A stretch of DNA of 64,000 nucleotides. Source: Gordionus sp. m RMFG-2023 (Eukaryota > Nematomorpha > Gordioida > Chordodea > Parachordodidae). The first letter of the stretch is position 1. Each line of letters starts with the position of its first letter. Of the stretch, positions 32,851 to 45,454 are shown piece by piece. The notes beneath the pieces were generated by a model, which saw only the letters and a list, made by a program, of their open reading frames with translations, was not told the DNA's origin and searched no databases. The translations under genes were made by a program, and so were the position numbers. The stretch covers positions 20,499,366 through 20,563,365 of the forward strand of contig NC_088777.1 in the NCBI RefSeq assembly GCF_954871325.1. Direction: 5' to 3'.

Positions 32851-33182
32851 TTTATTTTTACTTAATCTGGCAAAATTAATTAAATAAAAGATAAAATAAT
32901 TAAGTATGACATATTCACATACGATTCAAAGTTTGTTGTTATTTTAAAATTCAAACTATTAAATAGGTATTCTTATATTTTTCACAACGTAGTAACTAAT
33001 AGTATTCTTATAGCACCATACCATATCAAACACTTATTCAACAAAGCATCCATTAAAATAATATCTAACATTACCATCTTATACATCATAAACATATATC
33101 TATCTATCTATAATAATATATATAAAAGCCGTGTCATAGTCGCAATGTCACAATTTATTTAAAAAAGCGTCAACTTTGAAAA

Positions 33183-33254
33183 GCGTCTGTGGCCTAATCT
33201 GCAAGAGCGTCGCCTATACGAAGCTGATGGCTTTGGGTTCGAGTTCCAGCAATG
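33183..33254 (+). repeat. tRNA-like segment 4
   Basis: GCGTCTGTGGCCTAATCTGC, then B box GGGTTCGAGTTCC, then AGCAATG. Same family as segment 3, about 80 bp downstream of the unit's 5' end. Confidence 0.6.
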
Positions 33255-34282
33255 CATTTTTTTGTTAATCTAACTTTGTATACTTTTTTTTAATTTTTAT
33301 TATTTATGTACTCAATAAAAAATTTAATTTTGCTAGATGAGGGTTCTGTATATTGTTATCATGATAACAGATTTCTGATTTGGATTGATTAAGAATGAGT
33401 CTTTTAAAATTGGCTTCAAGAAATTGAAAACTAATTATTTTAGGAAGAGCATCACAGATTGTTCCATCATCAAGATGCCAAATAATTATATCCAAATCAA
33501 ATTTAGATTTAAGATAATGGATGTGATAATGAATACCAAGGTAAAATAAACGAGGACGTTTTCCCCCTGCTGGATCCTTTTGTCAGAATCTATGACATGT
33601 GGGCTGAATAAAGAAGTTTTAATGTTACAGTATGTCTCTAGGAATTTTTAATAAACAGGAAATTTTGGATAAAAACAATTTATGAAATGTTCACAAAATT
33701 TGCTATTGAAAGCATTATTAAAGTCTTACTTTGATAATAGCCATGTTAGAAGGAGGATTTTGGAATACAAATGGCATGTGAAGCTATGCCTTCTCCCTTA
33801 CCAAATCCTAATTGATAAGTATACTTAATAAGCTAAGACCCTGGGTTTTGACTTGGCAATTATTTTTGCTAATAATCTTCTAAATAGCCCATTGCAATGG
33901 GGTGGATACCACCACAGTGTTTGTGAGATAATCAGGCTTGCCCCCATGATTAATTCGATCTATTATGGCAGGCCTTTTTTTAAAAGAGTATTTAGGAAGG
34001 TTTTAAAAGCATTTAAATGATTCTTTGAGAAGAATGTAGATTTTATACGAAGTGAGAGAGCAAAAACCATTACGTCTGGATGTGGAAAATTTCTTAAAAG
34101 AATTGATAAATATCATAACTCACAAATCATATTATTTTTTTTCCATATTTTTCATATTTATAGAAATCTTGGAAGGATGAATACGGATAATCTATTCCTC
34201 TCATTTGACTATTATTCTGATTCATCCATCGTCAAATGAAGGTGAAATTTTTTATTTATCCATACGGAGAAAATTCTGATTA

Positions 34283-34311
34283 CCCGTCATTCTTGACGGG
34301 CTATCAGCTAG
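34283..34311 (+). other. Helitron 3' end: hairpin and CTAG
   Basis: CCCGTCATTCTTGACGGG is a perfect stem-loop followed by CTATCAG and CTAG, T after the cut. Nearly identical to 19050-19078. Confidence 0.75.
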
Positions 34312-35055
34312 TATATTTATAAATTTTATCAAAACATGCTAAAAAATGCTTACTTCAATCCTTTCACATTTTAAACAATTTTGAGAGAAATTGGAGCAAT
34401 AGATATAAAAGTTAAAGGATGGTGGCCTGGCAAGTTGGCAAACATGGCCATCCACTATCCTCTACATAATTTTTATTCTAACCATTACTATTATAATTTT
34501 AGACTGACCATAGCTAAATCAAAAACGTTACCTATTATAGATGATTTTTTTGAAATAAATAATAATACTATTGAAAATCCTTTAGACGTATTTTTTTTAA
34601 ATCTAAAAATACTCAAATGATTTTTCTTATATAAAAAATATGTATATTAAATTTAATACTGAATTGTGTGCTAGTGTTGAATGATTATTTAGTCATAGCT
34701 TATACTTTCTGACCGTCGCTCTAGACTTGGGGTTATATTATTGAGATGCAATAAAAAAAAAATTATATAAGAAAGAAAGAAAAAATATATTTAAAATTTT
34801 AGTCATATTTTTCATTTGTAGAAATAAAGATGCGTAAAAAATATTTTAAAAAAATTCTAAAGCATAAAAAGTAGCTTTAGCTAATTTTTTTGAAGTAACT
34901 AATAGCACGCTACTTTTTGGAAACGTTAGTGGTAGCGATCACATACTACTTCTTTTGAAAACGTTAGCGGTATAAAATAGTGGTAGCGATAGCACGCTAC
35001 TTAAAAGTAGTTTTTAAAACAATGAAAATTAGCCTTACAATATTAAAATTATTTC
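34312..35055. other. AT-rich DNA with GTAGCG/CGCTAC repeats
   Basis: The 79-codon frame at 34381-34620 has no recognised motif. At 34870-35010 there are alternating AGTAGC, GTAGCGAT and CACGCTACTT motifs in both orientations, a small palindrome-rich patch resembling 24075-24105. Its family is unknown. Confidence 0.35.
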
Positions 35056-35059
35056 CAAA

Positions 35060-35860
35060 AGATGAGCTATTGCTATTGGATTAACTCAACTGCCAAATTG
35101 TTCTACTTTATCAATAAAACCAGAGTAGATAGCAAGGGTAGGTATTGCCGCCTTTGCCGAGGCCATTTCTCACGGCACACCAAATGTTATGACATTATTT
35201 TAAGTGCAAAATCATGCATTCCCTTTAGACTATAACCAATCGGCATATTTAGAACCGATGGATCCGAATGGAATATCCTTTATTCATTGGGTCAAGGAGT
35301 CGGCCCATGGTTTGGGACTTTATTGCATTGATTCAAATTAGTGATCTGCATCGGGCATATTTTTTCAAGCCCGGCAGGCCCGAAATTTTTTTTAAAAAAG
35401 TTTTGCTGGCCCGGCCCGAACCCGGAATTTTTTTAACGGCCCGAACTCGAAATTTATTTTAAAAAAATTTACCGGCCCGGCCAGGCCCATATTTATGTAA
35501 ATATAGAAATTAATTTTTATAATTACTTAAAATAAAAGACATATGTTATATAGCGTTTAGTTTCAATAAATTAAATCAAAAATTTTTATTTTACATAAAA
35601 AATTCAATATAAAATTGATAAATTTAGATATATTTAATTAAATTTCCAAGGTCCGACCCGAACCGGCCCGAATTCGAGCCGGGCCTAACTTTGCAGATCT
35701 CTAATTCAAATGCACCATCCCACCTCAACTTCAATGCTCTCGCCATTGTAGAAACTTGGAAAATCACCAAATACAACTCCATTCACTCTTCTTACACATT
35801 CGTACCCATCGCCTGCTCCATTTTTAACACTTTTGGTAGCAAAGCTCACAGAATTTAGGA
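35060..35860 (+). mobile_element. Retroelement coding fragment split by a MITE
   Basis: Coding-like sequence on both sides of the MITE at 35339-35703 resembles the C-terminal region of metazoan reverse-transcriptase elements (for example NFNALAIVETWKITKYNS and SYTFVPIACSIFNTFG, matching a 'KY..L...Y.FVPIAIETLG' pattern I recall). The fragment at 173-360 looks like the continuation of the same kind of module. It is broken and old. The class of the parent element is uncertain. Confidence 0.4.
35339..35703. mobile_element. GC-box hAT MITE, copy 2, TSD ATTCAAAT
   Basis: Ends TAGTGATCTGCATCGGG and, as reverse complement of the right, TAGAGATCTGCAAAG. The exact duplication ATTCAAAT lies at 35331-35338 and 35704-35711. 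It is 365 bp, with gcccggc boxes near both ends. It interrupts a retroelement coding fragment. Confidence 0.85.
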
Positions 35861-36487
35861 GACAGATTCGTGTAAAGTCTAATCAGCTTAAGGAATCATT
35901 TTTTCTAACAAAAGGTAATACCGCGATTATTCGTTCTAACTACCTTAGTTTTATTTCTTCCATCGAATAATTATGCCCCTTTATACTTTCTTTTCTTCCT
36001 ATTTTCTCTTTACAATTTTCTTTTTAGGACATCTTTTGAAAATCTATATTATTTTGTTCTCCTTTATTATATTACTATATTAATTTTGCCTTAGAAAAAA
36101 TAATCATAATTTTCTTTTTTAATACATTATATTTGGTATATATACTCAAATTAATTATTATTATATTAATACATTAAGGGTCATATTTTTTCTATAAAAT
36201 TCTTGATTTTCAAATTTTATTTATTTTGTTCTAACTAAGAAATCATAAAAAAGCTTCCTTAATAGAAAATCTAAATCTTTGCATATCTGCAACGTTGTCC
36301 ATTAGGGGTATAAAATAAAATATTATATTATTGAAACGAATTTCAAAATTTATTGATATAATTTAGGTTAATGATAGTAACTACATTTAGGTATTACCCA
36401 TCAAATTTGTATTTTGTTTATTTTTCATTTGGATAGGCAATACCAAATTTATTTATAATATATATTTGAAAAATCCTGATTTGGATA

Positions 36488-36557
36488 TCCTCTATGGCCT
36501 AGTGGGAAGGGCGTCGCTTACCAATCCGATTGTTATGGGTTCGAATTCCAGCAATGA
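36488..36557 (+). repeat. tRNA-like segment 5
   Basis: CTCTATGGCCTAGTGGGAAG (A box TGGCCTAGTGGG) and GGGTTCGAATTCC (B box), then AGCAATGATCATG. Related to the tRNA-like heads at 32231-33254 but isolated from a recognisable Helitron end. Confidence 0.5.
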
Positions 36558-36988
36558 TCATGTTTTTTTTAAAATCTAACTTGGTGGTTCCGTCCTTGGG
36601 GGGGGGGGGTGATATATAGGAGGTCGGACTCAACCACGTGATTCCGTTATAATGTATGTTAAATAATAAGGGATAAGGGTCTTATTACATTTTAATTTTG
36701 GTCGGTATTTAGCAATTTGGTTGGTATTTAGAAAATTGTACGTTGACTTGGTAGTGACCATCATTAACCTATAATTTACATTTATTAGATACAATATTTA
36801 GATTTTTTAGCTCTACTTGCGGGAAGTTTTCAAAAGTGTCATAATTTTATTCTGCCAAAATGTTAGTAGTGGTTTTTTTTAGCGGTATGACTAAATACTG
36901 CATTGATAAAATGCATTGCCAAAAAGCAATTAATCATAATCAATCAAAATTTGATTATATAATATTTTTTTTAAAAATAATTCATTCA

Positions 36989-37243
36989 TTACCACGCCAG
37001 AAATTGCACGAAGTGCAATTTCATCACCCACCAGGAGTTGTAGCGTGCACCATGTATATTCACTAGTATATAGATCCTATACATGATGTATACTCGTTTT
37101 ATTATAGTGGACGGTACCACTATGTAGTCAGCTAGCATAGTAAAGAAGAGAGGAGTAAGAAAGAGGGGATCTATTAGTTCCGTTACCGGCAAAATAGTGT
37201 TAAGAATTGTAGCTAATATTAATAATAATAATGTACCTGACAC
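36989..37243 (-). other. Small ORF in LINE 3' region, second copy
   Basis: 84 codons ending NSWWVMKLHFVQFLAW, positionally equivalent to 14919-15173. It overlaps the LINE 3' hairpin (37001-37023). Confidence 0.3.
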
Positions 37244-37530
37244 CTGGTTAGATTTAAGAGATGGGAAAAAAAAATTTCTTAATGTTTGGTAAGTATATCC
37301 TTGGAAGATAACGCAACGTCTATAGAATCCATGTTATTCACTATTATCATTATTATATTGAGCCTGGAGATCGTTATCATTATCAATATTCACGGTTTTA
37401 AGATTATCATTGACTTCGTCAAAAATCATAATTCCTATTGCGCCAAAACATAAGTTGTCATTAGACTGGGGATAAGGGATTGGAAATAAGGCAGTGTGAG
37501 AAATAGTCTGATACGTCCATGATTCCTGCT

Positions 37531-40407
37531 CTAGTTTAAACCATATTTAAGCATGTATTGCAGATGTCCCTTTAAATGTTTCTTGTTTTTGCTGAGTGCA
37601 AGAAAATCTATAAACGTAAGATTGATCAAGTCCATGTCCTTCAGACATTTTGCCAGCCAATAGTATTTGGGGATTCTTCGCCTTCCATAATCCGGGGTCC
37701 ACTCCATGGACGAAAATATCATATTATCTCGTGAATGTCTTAAGCAGTGGCCGAGTAATTCTAATCTCCTCAAAGGAATGAGTCTTTTGATAGGTAGGAT
37801 GTCGCACCTGTTCCAGAGAGTTGTGTTTGGGGTGTTGTGTGGATAGTAAGTTTTAGTGATTCTTCTTAAGCACTTGTTTATGAAGGTCTGGGATGTGTTG
37901 ATGTTGCTTTTAGTGTCCTGCCATGTTTCCAACCCGTATGTTAAGATGGGTAGAATTAGGGATTTAAAGAGTCTTATTTTTAGGTTCGTAGATATCTGGT
38001 TGGACGACCATAATTTAGTTAGCTGATGATATCGGGATCTGGCCTTGTTGGTCCTCGACTTAGTATCCAAAATGGTGGTGCCTAATGACATTATTCTGGT
38101 TCCTAGGTACTTAAAATCCGAGACCGTATCTACCACATTCTCCTCAAAGTTAAAGGGGTCGCTGTTATATAGAGGGATATTGGATACAATTAACTTTGTC
38201 TTTGAGTAGTTGACTTTCAGTCCGTATCCAAAGCAATTTTTGACAAATAATGACAGCAAGTTTCTTAAATTGTACTCAGAGTTAGCTAATATGTATACAT
38301 CATCGGCATAGCATAGAAAATTTAGAGAGTTGTGTATGTTATTATCATATTGTTGATTCAGATATCGAGGGTTAAGAGCATGTTCTTGTTTGAAGGATTT
38401 ATTCAGAATATCGTTCATTATTACATTAAATAGCATAGGTGATAAAATGCATCCTTGTTTCAGTCCTCTGTTGGCCTTAAATGGTTGTGATTTTAAGTTC
38501 AGATGTTATGGTATCACGTTATGATTATCGTATATTATTTTTATAAGCGAAATCAGATGTTTATCTATTCCTATGTCCTCCAGTAAGGGCCAGATCTTAT
38601 GCTGTATGATGGAGTCAAAGGCTTGACTTAGATCAATCATTAGGGCAAATATTGGGGACTTATGCATTCTAGCTTTCTCCAGAATAACCTTAAGCGCCAT
38701 GGTTAGTTCCGTCGTGTTCCTGCCCTTCCTATATGATGTGATGGCGTTTGAGAGGTTTCCATCGATGATTGGTTTAATCCTGACGGCTATAATATACGTG
38801 AACATTTTTAGGGTAACTGGGATCAGTGCAATTCCTCTGTAGTCCTTCAGGCTAGTCGGGTTCTTATTTTTAGGGAAATTAAGTATTATCGATGTCATCC
38901 ATTCCTCTGGGAAATTGCCAGTATTCCATATCTCATTAAAGAGGGGAAGCAGTAGACTAGCACTTAAATCAGCATCTATCTTCCAAAGTTCCGCAAAAAT
39001 CCCATCGATTCCGGCTGCTTTATGGGTTTTTAGTCTTTTAATGGCATTGATTATATCTATTCTGTTCAGGTTCCGATTAGGTGGTTGGAAAGGATAGTCA
39101 CATAATGGTTTAGGCCACCTTGTTCTGTAAAGGTTCATGTAATGGTCTGTCCATATCGCTAATTGTTCCCTGGGGTCCGTTATAATTTTATTATTTTCAA
39201 TGTGTAATCTTGGTAGAGGATTGGATTTAAAGGTAGTGAGTAACTTAAGAGATTGGAAAGCCTTGTAAATATTATTGTTGTCAAAGCTATATTGTATGGA
39301 TCTAGATAAGTTGGCAATAAAATATCTTTTATCTGTTCTTATGCAGTGAGTTATGTACCTTCTGTGGTGTTTAGTATATTGGTTATAGGAGATATTTGTT
39401 GTTAAGTTTTTAATTATCTGTATTGTTGAAGGGGATAGCCATTCTTTACGCTTAATTCGTGGTCTTAAGCATGAATTCATACAGCTTGATAAACTTAGTT
39501 TCATATCCTTCCAATTAGGATTGATCATGCCATTTTGGGCGTTTCTCCATGTTGTTAGATTGGTGATGAACTCTTCCTTTATAACCGGATCATTCAGCTG
39601 TGCCAAGTCTTTCCTCATTATGAAGTGTGTAGAGTTAAGGTGGCTATGTTGATTTCGGTTTGGAAAAATGGTATTTTTTATCCTTAGCTCGCATCCTAGT
39701 GGGTAATGGTCCGTAAATAAGGTGAAGTTCAGTTTGCTGATGACTTTGATGTCCTTCACCCACTTAAATATATTGTTGGAAATTACAAAGAAATCAATTT
39801 GTGAGGTAGTGCCAAAAGATGGGCTTTTGTAGGTCATGGTGTGATGGTTAGGATGATTGAAGAAGGTATTTCCTATTTTCAAATTGAAGTGTTCACAGAT
39901 TTCTATTAGTTTTTTGCCATTAGTCTTCGTACTTTGTACTAGAGTGGCGTTCCCGAGGCAGGTAGAATTGTTAGGCTTCCCAACCGAGGCATTGAAATCG
40001 CCAGCTAATATGATACTATCTCGATGAGGTAGTTCTTTTAAGCTATTTTCCAGCTCTATGTAAAAAACTTTATTATTATGTGGTGAATAAATATTGAACA
40101 GGTGAATTTTCTTGTAACCAATATTTAAGGTAAGACAGCAAATGCGACTGGAAATTGGATTAAAGCTTACATATTTAATTAGTTTGTTATGGATTAAGAT
40201 TGCTACACCTGCCCAAACATGTTCAGCATTCGAGCTGCAGTATAAGGTGTATTCTAAGAGATTTCTTACTTCCGTTTCTTTCAAGTGAGTTTCTTGTAGA
40301 AGGAGGATGTCGTATCGTTGATCGTTTATAGTTTGCCAAAGAATTGTGAGTTTGTCACTTAGCGATCTTATATTTAAGGAAATCATCCTAATACTATGGT
40401 CTTTCAT
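37531..40407 (-). pseudogene. LINE ORF2: APE endonuclease and reverse transcriptase
   Basis: A frame of 959 codons open except for one in-frame TAA at 38506-38508 (codon 634). Residues about 5-235 are an APE-type endonuclease: ISLNIRSL, LLLQETHL, ILAGDFNASVG, QIDFFVIS and FTDHYPLG. The reverse transcriptase follows, with AAGIDGIFAELWK, LKDYRGIALIPVTLKMFTYI, SYRKGRNTTELTMALK, ALMIDLSQAFDSI, GLKQGCILSP and the catalytic FLCYADDV near codon 700. The C-terminal domain contains TYGLETWQDTKSN and ends LQYMLKYGLN. No cysteine knuckle was identified. A single stop in an otherwise clean frame makes this a relatively young copy. A glutamine or histidine codon lies at the same place in the sister copy region. 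Confidence 0.9.
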
Positions 40408-43400
40408 TGTATATAAAAAATATTTCTATGATTATCGTGCGATTCTACACCAGGAAGGAGGGAAATGAGTATAAGAAATTATGATCAATATAGAAGTATA
40501 ATTGTAAATTATGGTTAAGTTATAAAGTTTATCCACGCCATGGGATTTAAGATACTCAATCTTATTCGAATAGTATAAATGTTATATAATATGGCGTAAC
40601 ATTGTTAGAGTCAATCTGCTTAAAAATTTGTACAAGTGTAAAATTTATCCTTAACCTAAGTGGTACACAATACGTAGATTTATATTAACAATTTCTATAT
40701 ATTTAAGGTCCATAAACTTAAGAAATTATATAAGTTAATTATCAATGATAGTTACCTTTAACTTACAGAGTTCGCCTTATAAGAATTAAGAATGTGCACG
40801 GGTTATTAGAACAAAAATTATACGGTAAATGATTTAATTGAGATATATGTCTACTTTTTTAAGTAATGTATTGAGATATATATATTTTTTGTAGGCGAAA
40901 GAGTTTTTTGTGAGTTTTACTTTTCCTTCTCCCTATCATGTTGATTGTAATTAATTTTTCTATTTAATTTATTTATTTATTAATATTTTATCTTTTTATT
41001 CGGAGAGTGTAGGATAAGTATAAAGAATAAAATAGGAGTTCCAGAGAGATATTAGAAAAATTAAAAATCAGGAAGGAAAATATAATAGTGTTACTTTCAG
41101 AGATCAAAGGAAATTAATATTTGTTCAAATATAATTTTTCACGTCAAGATATTTAAAATTGCTAACTATAATTGTTTTCCTAGCATCTCCTGACAATGTT
41201 TCTATCATTAATAACCATATTTTTAGAAAAATGTGTTCAAAAGATAATTGACGATATTGTAAAAGGGGAGGGCAATGCACTCCGTTTACCTATATATCTT
41301 AAGAAAATTAAATCTTTTATAAAATAAATTTGGGTGAAAGTGACAAAAAGAAAAAATTATGGAGAGAAAAATAAATAAGCGAAATAATAACCTTTAATCC
41401 GGAGTGTTTACTGGGATCCGAGATTTAATATAAAAAGACCAAAATGTTGGAAGATGAGGTCACCTAAAAAACTTAGAGAGAAAAAGAGAAATAAAAAAAA
41501 ATAAAAAATAAAAAGTGAAAAAGATAAAGATTGTTTAATACAGAAAAACAAATAAAATTTAAAACTGTATAAAAAATTACCTCCATATCTCTGTGCACAT
41601 TTGGAAAACGAGTTGACATGGACATTAAAATAGAAAGGATTTAAAAAAAATTGAAGGGAAAATAAAATACAGCTAAGCGTATAAAAAATAAAGTAAAACT
41701 TTACAAATTTTTATTTAATAGAAGACTATGGAAAAGGAAATGATTACAATAATAAGGGGGGAAAAATTCAGGGCGGGATAACCTAATAACTTCACAATAA
41801 CCAAATTAAAATTATATTAAGCTCTAAATATATAAATACAAAATATTAATAACAAGTTGTATAAGACATTGCCAAGAAGCAAGAAAGAGAAAAATTTAAA
41901 TGTTAAGAAAGAGAGATCGATGGCGCCCAATATTTGGAAAACTTTTATTTTAAGAGAAACAAGGGAATTAATATAACAAAGGCGCCTAGAAAGTTAAAAA
42001 ATATGAAATATTGAAAATAAAATTTTATTTATTTTTAGCCAAAACAACTTGAGAAGTCGTTTGAAATTAAAGAAAAACATAAATAAGATTTATAAATAGA
42101 CAGAAAAAGTAAAATAGAAACATATTTGGGAGGGAGTCATAAAGTATTAGCAAGTGAAAGAAAGGGAAGCAAAAATTAATAAATATATACGATATTCCAA
42201 GTCCAAATAAATGTATATATAGTCTAATATATGTGATATAAATAATATATACATAATACAATGTTAGCGTTGTGTTCGATTTATCCTATATAGGTGGAAT
42301 TTAGGATAGTGATATAATAAGGAGAAATATCCGACCATCTACATTAAATAAGATATGAAAAGTCTTACCAGTGAAATTAAATAAGATATTTGATAGCAAG
42401 AGACTAAAATAAAGGAAGGTCAAACCAGCTAGCAAAAGTCGAGTATAAAAAGAAGGTAGAGACCAACTAACCAAAAAGTTTTACGTCATACTACATAACG
42501 TATAAGTTACCAGTTAAAGTGAGGTTAATTATGAAATTTATTTAATCTCTTACCTATATCTTACAGAGAATCCGCCTTGTAAGAATAGCAATCACACACG
42601 ATGATAAATAGAATATATATAAGAACTGTTTCAAAACTATTTCAAAAAAGATACAATTAATATATATATATAAATGGTATCTAAGTTAAATGATTATAGT
42701 AAATGATAATAGATTAAATGAGTATTTGAGTAAGTTTCATATAGTAGTTTAGGATAGGATAAAAGGTTTTTGTTCCTAATTTCCTTCCTTATCCCTCCTT
42801 ATATCCTCTTATTTGGAAAAATAATAAACCATTATTTTTATTATTTTTCCTTTATTATTACTTCATAATGTGTTTGGAATTATACCTAGTTATAGGGCTA
42901 CACATCAATAGTTAGATTATGAAACCTAGTAAAAAAACGGAAGCAAAATTACATATTGTGAAGTAAAAGAAATAAATATATGTTTCTCATATATAAAAAA
43001 ACAAGGGAGAAACATAATGAGACAAGAAGGGAAAAATAATAAATCTTCTAACGAGAAGAAAGAAATATAATAAGGTAAGAGAAAACATATAAATTACATG
43101 AACAAAGAACTTCGGCGTCTAAAAAGTTTTATTTTTTTATTAAACAAAAAAATTTTCTAAAAAAATATAAGAAATAAAACTTCATTTGTTATTATTTTAT
43201 TTTATTTTTTTAAATTTGATAATAGCGTCATAGGAATTGACATTTTGTCTTTGATGCTATTAATATTTAAGGAGGATAAGAAAAGGGACCCGTTAGCATA
43301 GTTTTAAGGGGGGGATTAAGATTCATGATGTAAGGTTTGGTAAAAAAAAAGATTTTTCTGAACTTGTATTTTGCTATTCCGTACAATATTTGAGCTAAAT

Positions 43401-43735
43401 AGTTACGTGAAGGACTAAATTTCATAATAAATTGATTGAAATTTACAAGAAAACGTAGAATTAAATACATTTTACCAAGAGAAGGGATTACACTAAGGAC
43501 TTTGTTTGAAAAAGTAGAATTAATTACATTTTACCAAGCGGAAAAGGGATTAAACTAAGGACTTTGTTTGAGAAATAGTACGATGCCACATATAATTATG
43601 GGCATAAGTAAGAAGTCAAGGACTACATTAAAACTAGTAAGATGTCGAAGGTTACGACATAAGAAAACTGATGTCAAGGCCTAAGTCGATGTCAAGGACT
43701 ACATAGAAGCGTGTAATATGGCGATCAACTAGTAA
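40408..43735 (-). other. LINE 5' region, no ORF1 recognised
   Basis: About 3.3 kb that must belong to the LINE insertion or to things inserted into it. Two related segments (around 40755-40800 and 42551-42595) share TTACAGAG, TCCGCCTT and TAAGAAT. Near the far end a roughly 60-bp unit (ACATTTTACCAAG, then ACTAAGGACTTTGTTTGA) is duplicated at about 43466-43585, and GTCAAGGACTACAT is repeated at 43615-43710. No long open frame for ORF1 was found on either strand. Confidence 0.4.
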
Positions 43736-44099
43736 TATGTCCATATAATTTTCATAACATTTTTTTAATGTATAAATCAATTTTTTATTTAGTAAAAAAT
43801 TGGGATTAAATATCATATAATTTGTAATTCTATTTTTACGTAATATTATTGGGAAAAAAATATATTTACTAGATTATTACAACTTAAATTTTCTTTTTCA
43901 ATTGCAAAATTTAACAAATATATATCCATAAGAGGGCGTTAAATAAATATGAAAATATATTATTAGGAAACCAGAATAATTATTGGGTAGCGCTTTTTTT
44001 ATATTTGGGTGTAAATACATGTAAAAACCTAAAAATATTTTAAAAAATATAGGTTTCTTTGACATTTAATTAATAAGTAGGTTTAGAATCGAAAAATAG

Positions 44100-45440
44100 T
44101 AGAAAATTTTTAAGGAATATATTGCTGGCGTTATTGATCAAAATCTCTTCATTTTTGGTTTATACGTAGGTGTTAAACATTTTCCTAAAAAATATTTTAA
44201 AAATATTATGATTTGACCGAATGCCGAGCTCAAAACCGACCACTTACTAAATATTCGATCGATCAAATTTGGTATTAATATTATTTAGTAAATGATCATT
44301 TTTGGTTTATTTATCTATAAATACGTGTAAATCATTATCCCAAAAAATATTTAAAAAATATCGTGATTTGACAGATAACCGATTTGAAACCGGGCCAATG
44401 ACTAAATACTGCATTGCTGGCGTTATCCATGGAAAATTATTCATATTTGGTTTATACGTAAACAACAATGTGTTAAGCATTATCCTAAATAATATTTTGA
44501 AAATATTATGATTTGACCGAATGCCGAGCTCAAAACCGACCACTTACTAAATATTCCATCGACCAAATTTGGTATTAATATTATTTGGTAAATGATCATT
44601 TTTGTTTATTTATCTATAAATACGTGTAAATCATTGTCCCAAAAAATATCGTGATTTGACAGATAACCGATTTGAAACCGGGCCAATGACAAATACTGCA
44701 TTGCTGGCGTTATCCATGGAAAATTTTTCATTTTTGGTTTATACGTAAACAACTATGTGTTAAGCATTATCCTAAATAATATTTTGAAAATATTATGATT
44801 TGATCGAATAGTGAGCTCAAAACCGACCACTTACTAAATATTCGATCGACCAAATTTGGTAGTAATATTATTTGGAAAATGTTCATTTTTGGTTTATTTA
44901 TCTATAAATACGTGTAAAACATTATCACAAAATATATTTTAAAAATATCGTGATTTGACCGATAACCGATTTGAAACCGAAATACTGCATTGCTGGCGTT
45001 ATCCATGGAAAATTCTTCATTTTTGGCGGCTTATACGTGATCAATAACGTGTTAATCATTATCCTAAAATATTTTTTAAAAATATTATGATTTGACCAAA
45101 TGGCGAGCTCAAAACCAACCACTTACTAAATATTCGATTGACCAAATTTGGTATTAATATTATTTGGAAAATGATCATTTTAGGTTTATATATCTATAAA
45201 AACGTGTAAATTATTATCTGAGCAAATATTTTAAAAAATATCGTGATTTGACAGATAACCGATTTGAAACCGGGCCAAATGACTAAATACTGCATTGCTG
45301 GCGTTATCCAATTAAAATACTTTTTTTTTGGTTTAAGGTATTAAGCATTATCCTAAAAAATATTTTGAAAATATCATGATTGACAGAATGCCGTTCTCAA
45401 AACCGACCACTAACTAAATATTAGATCAAATTTGATGGCA
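44100..45440 (+). repeat. Tandem repeats of about 290-300 bp, left arm
   Basis: The marker GACCGAATGCCGAGCTCAAA recurs at 44216 and 44516 and, in altered form, at about 44804, 45094 and 45384. Each unit also carries a CTGCATTGCTGGCGTTATCC-type block and a CGATTTGAAACCG block. About four and a half units are present. Confidence 0.85.
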
Positions 45441-45454
45441 ATATTAATTAAAAA

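Larger units (their letters stand above)
31764..34311 (+). mobile_element. Cluster of Helitron-like units with tRNA-like heads
   Basis: Repeated heads (TCTATAAT...ATATAAAAGCC, GTCAC, CACAATTTATAATAT, then a tRNA-like segment) start near 32682 and 33105, with a related start at 32140. Bodies after the tRNA-like segment share GGCAAAATTAAT and ACCATCTTATACATCAT (31870-32115 and 32860-33092). The cluster ends with the stem-loop CCCGTCATTCTTGACGGG and CTAG|T at 34308-34312. Which head belongs to which tail is not resolved. No Rep/helicase coding was found. Confidence 0.5.
36976..43735 (-). mobile_element. Near-full-length LINE inserted in the left arm
   Basis: The right arm gives the uninterrupted sequence, so both LINE boundaries can be placed to within a few bases. 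ATAATT on both sides may be a short target duplication. In LINE orientation it has a long 5' region (43735-40408), ORF2 (40407-37531), a 3' region with a small ORF, and a 3' hairpin with an ATTC/ATGA tail at about 36978-37023. It belongs to the same family as the truncated copy at 12300-15186. Clade not assigned: APE endonuclease, a GLKQGC-type RT and a hairpin tail fit the broad CR1/L2/I/RTE assemblage. Confidence 0.7.

Noticed and set aside
34381-34620. 79-codon frame downstream of the Helitron end
   Set aside because: It has no recognised motif and its composition matches AT-rich noncoding DNA.
36860-37066. Plus-strand frame across the LINE 3' boundary
   Set aside because: It crosses the junction of the inverted-repeat arm and the LINE tail, so it is an accidental fusion.
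38915-39097. Plus-strand open frame inside the minus-strand LINE
   Set aside because: It is the complement of conserved reverse-transcriptase coding sequence and has no motif of its own.
43267-43470. LINE ORF1 candidate on the minus strand
   Set aside because: 67 codons with no coiled coil, RRM or knuckle motif; looks like chance.
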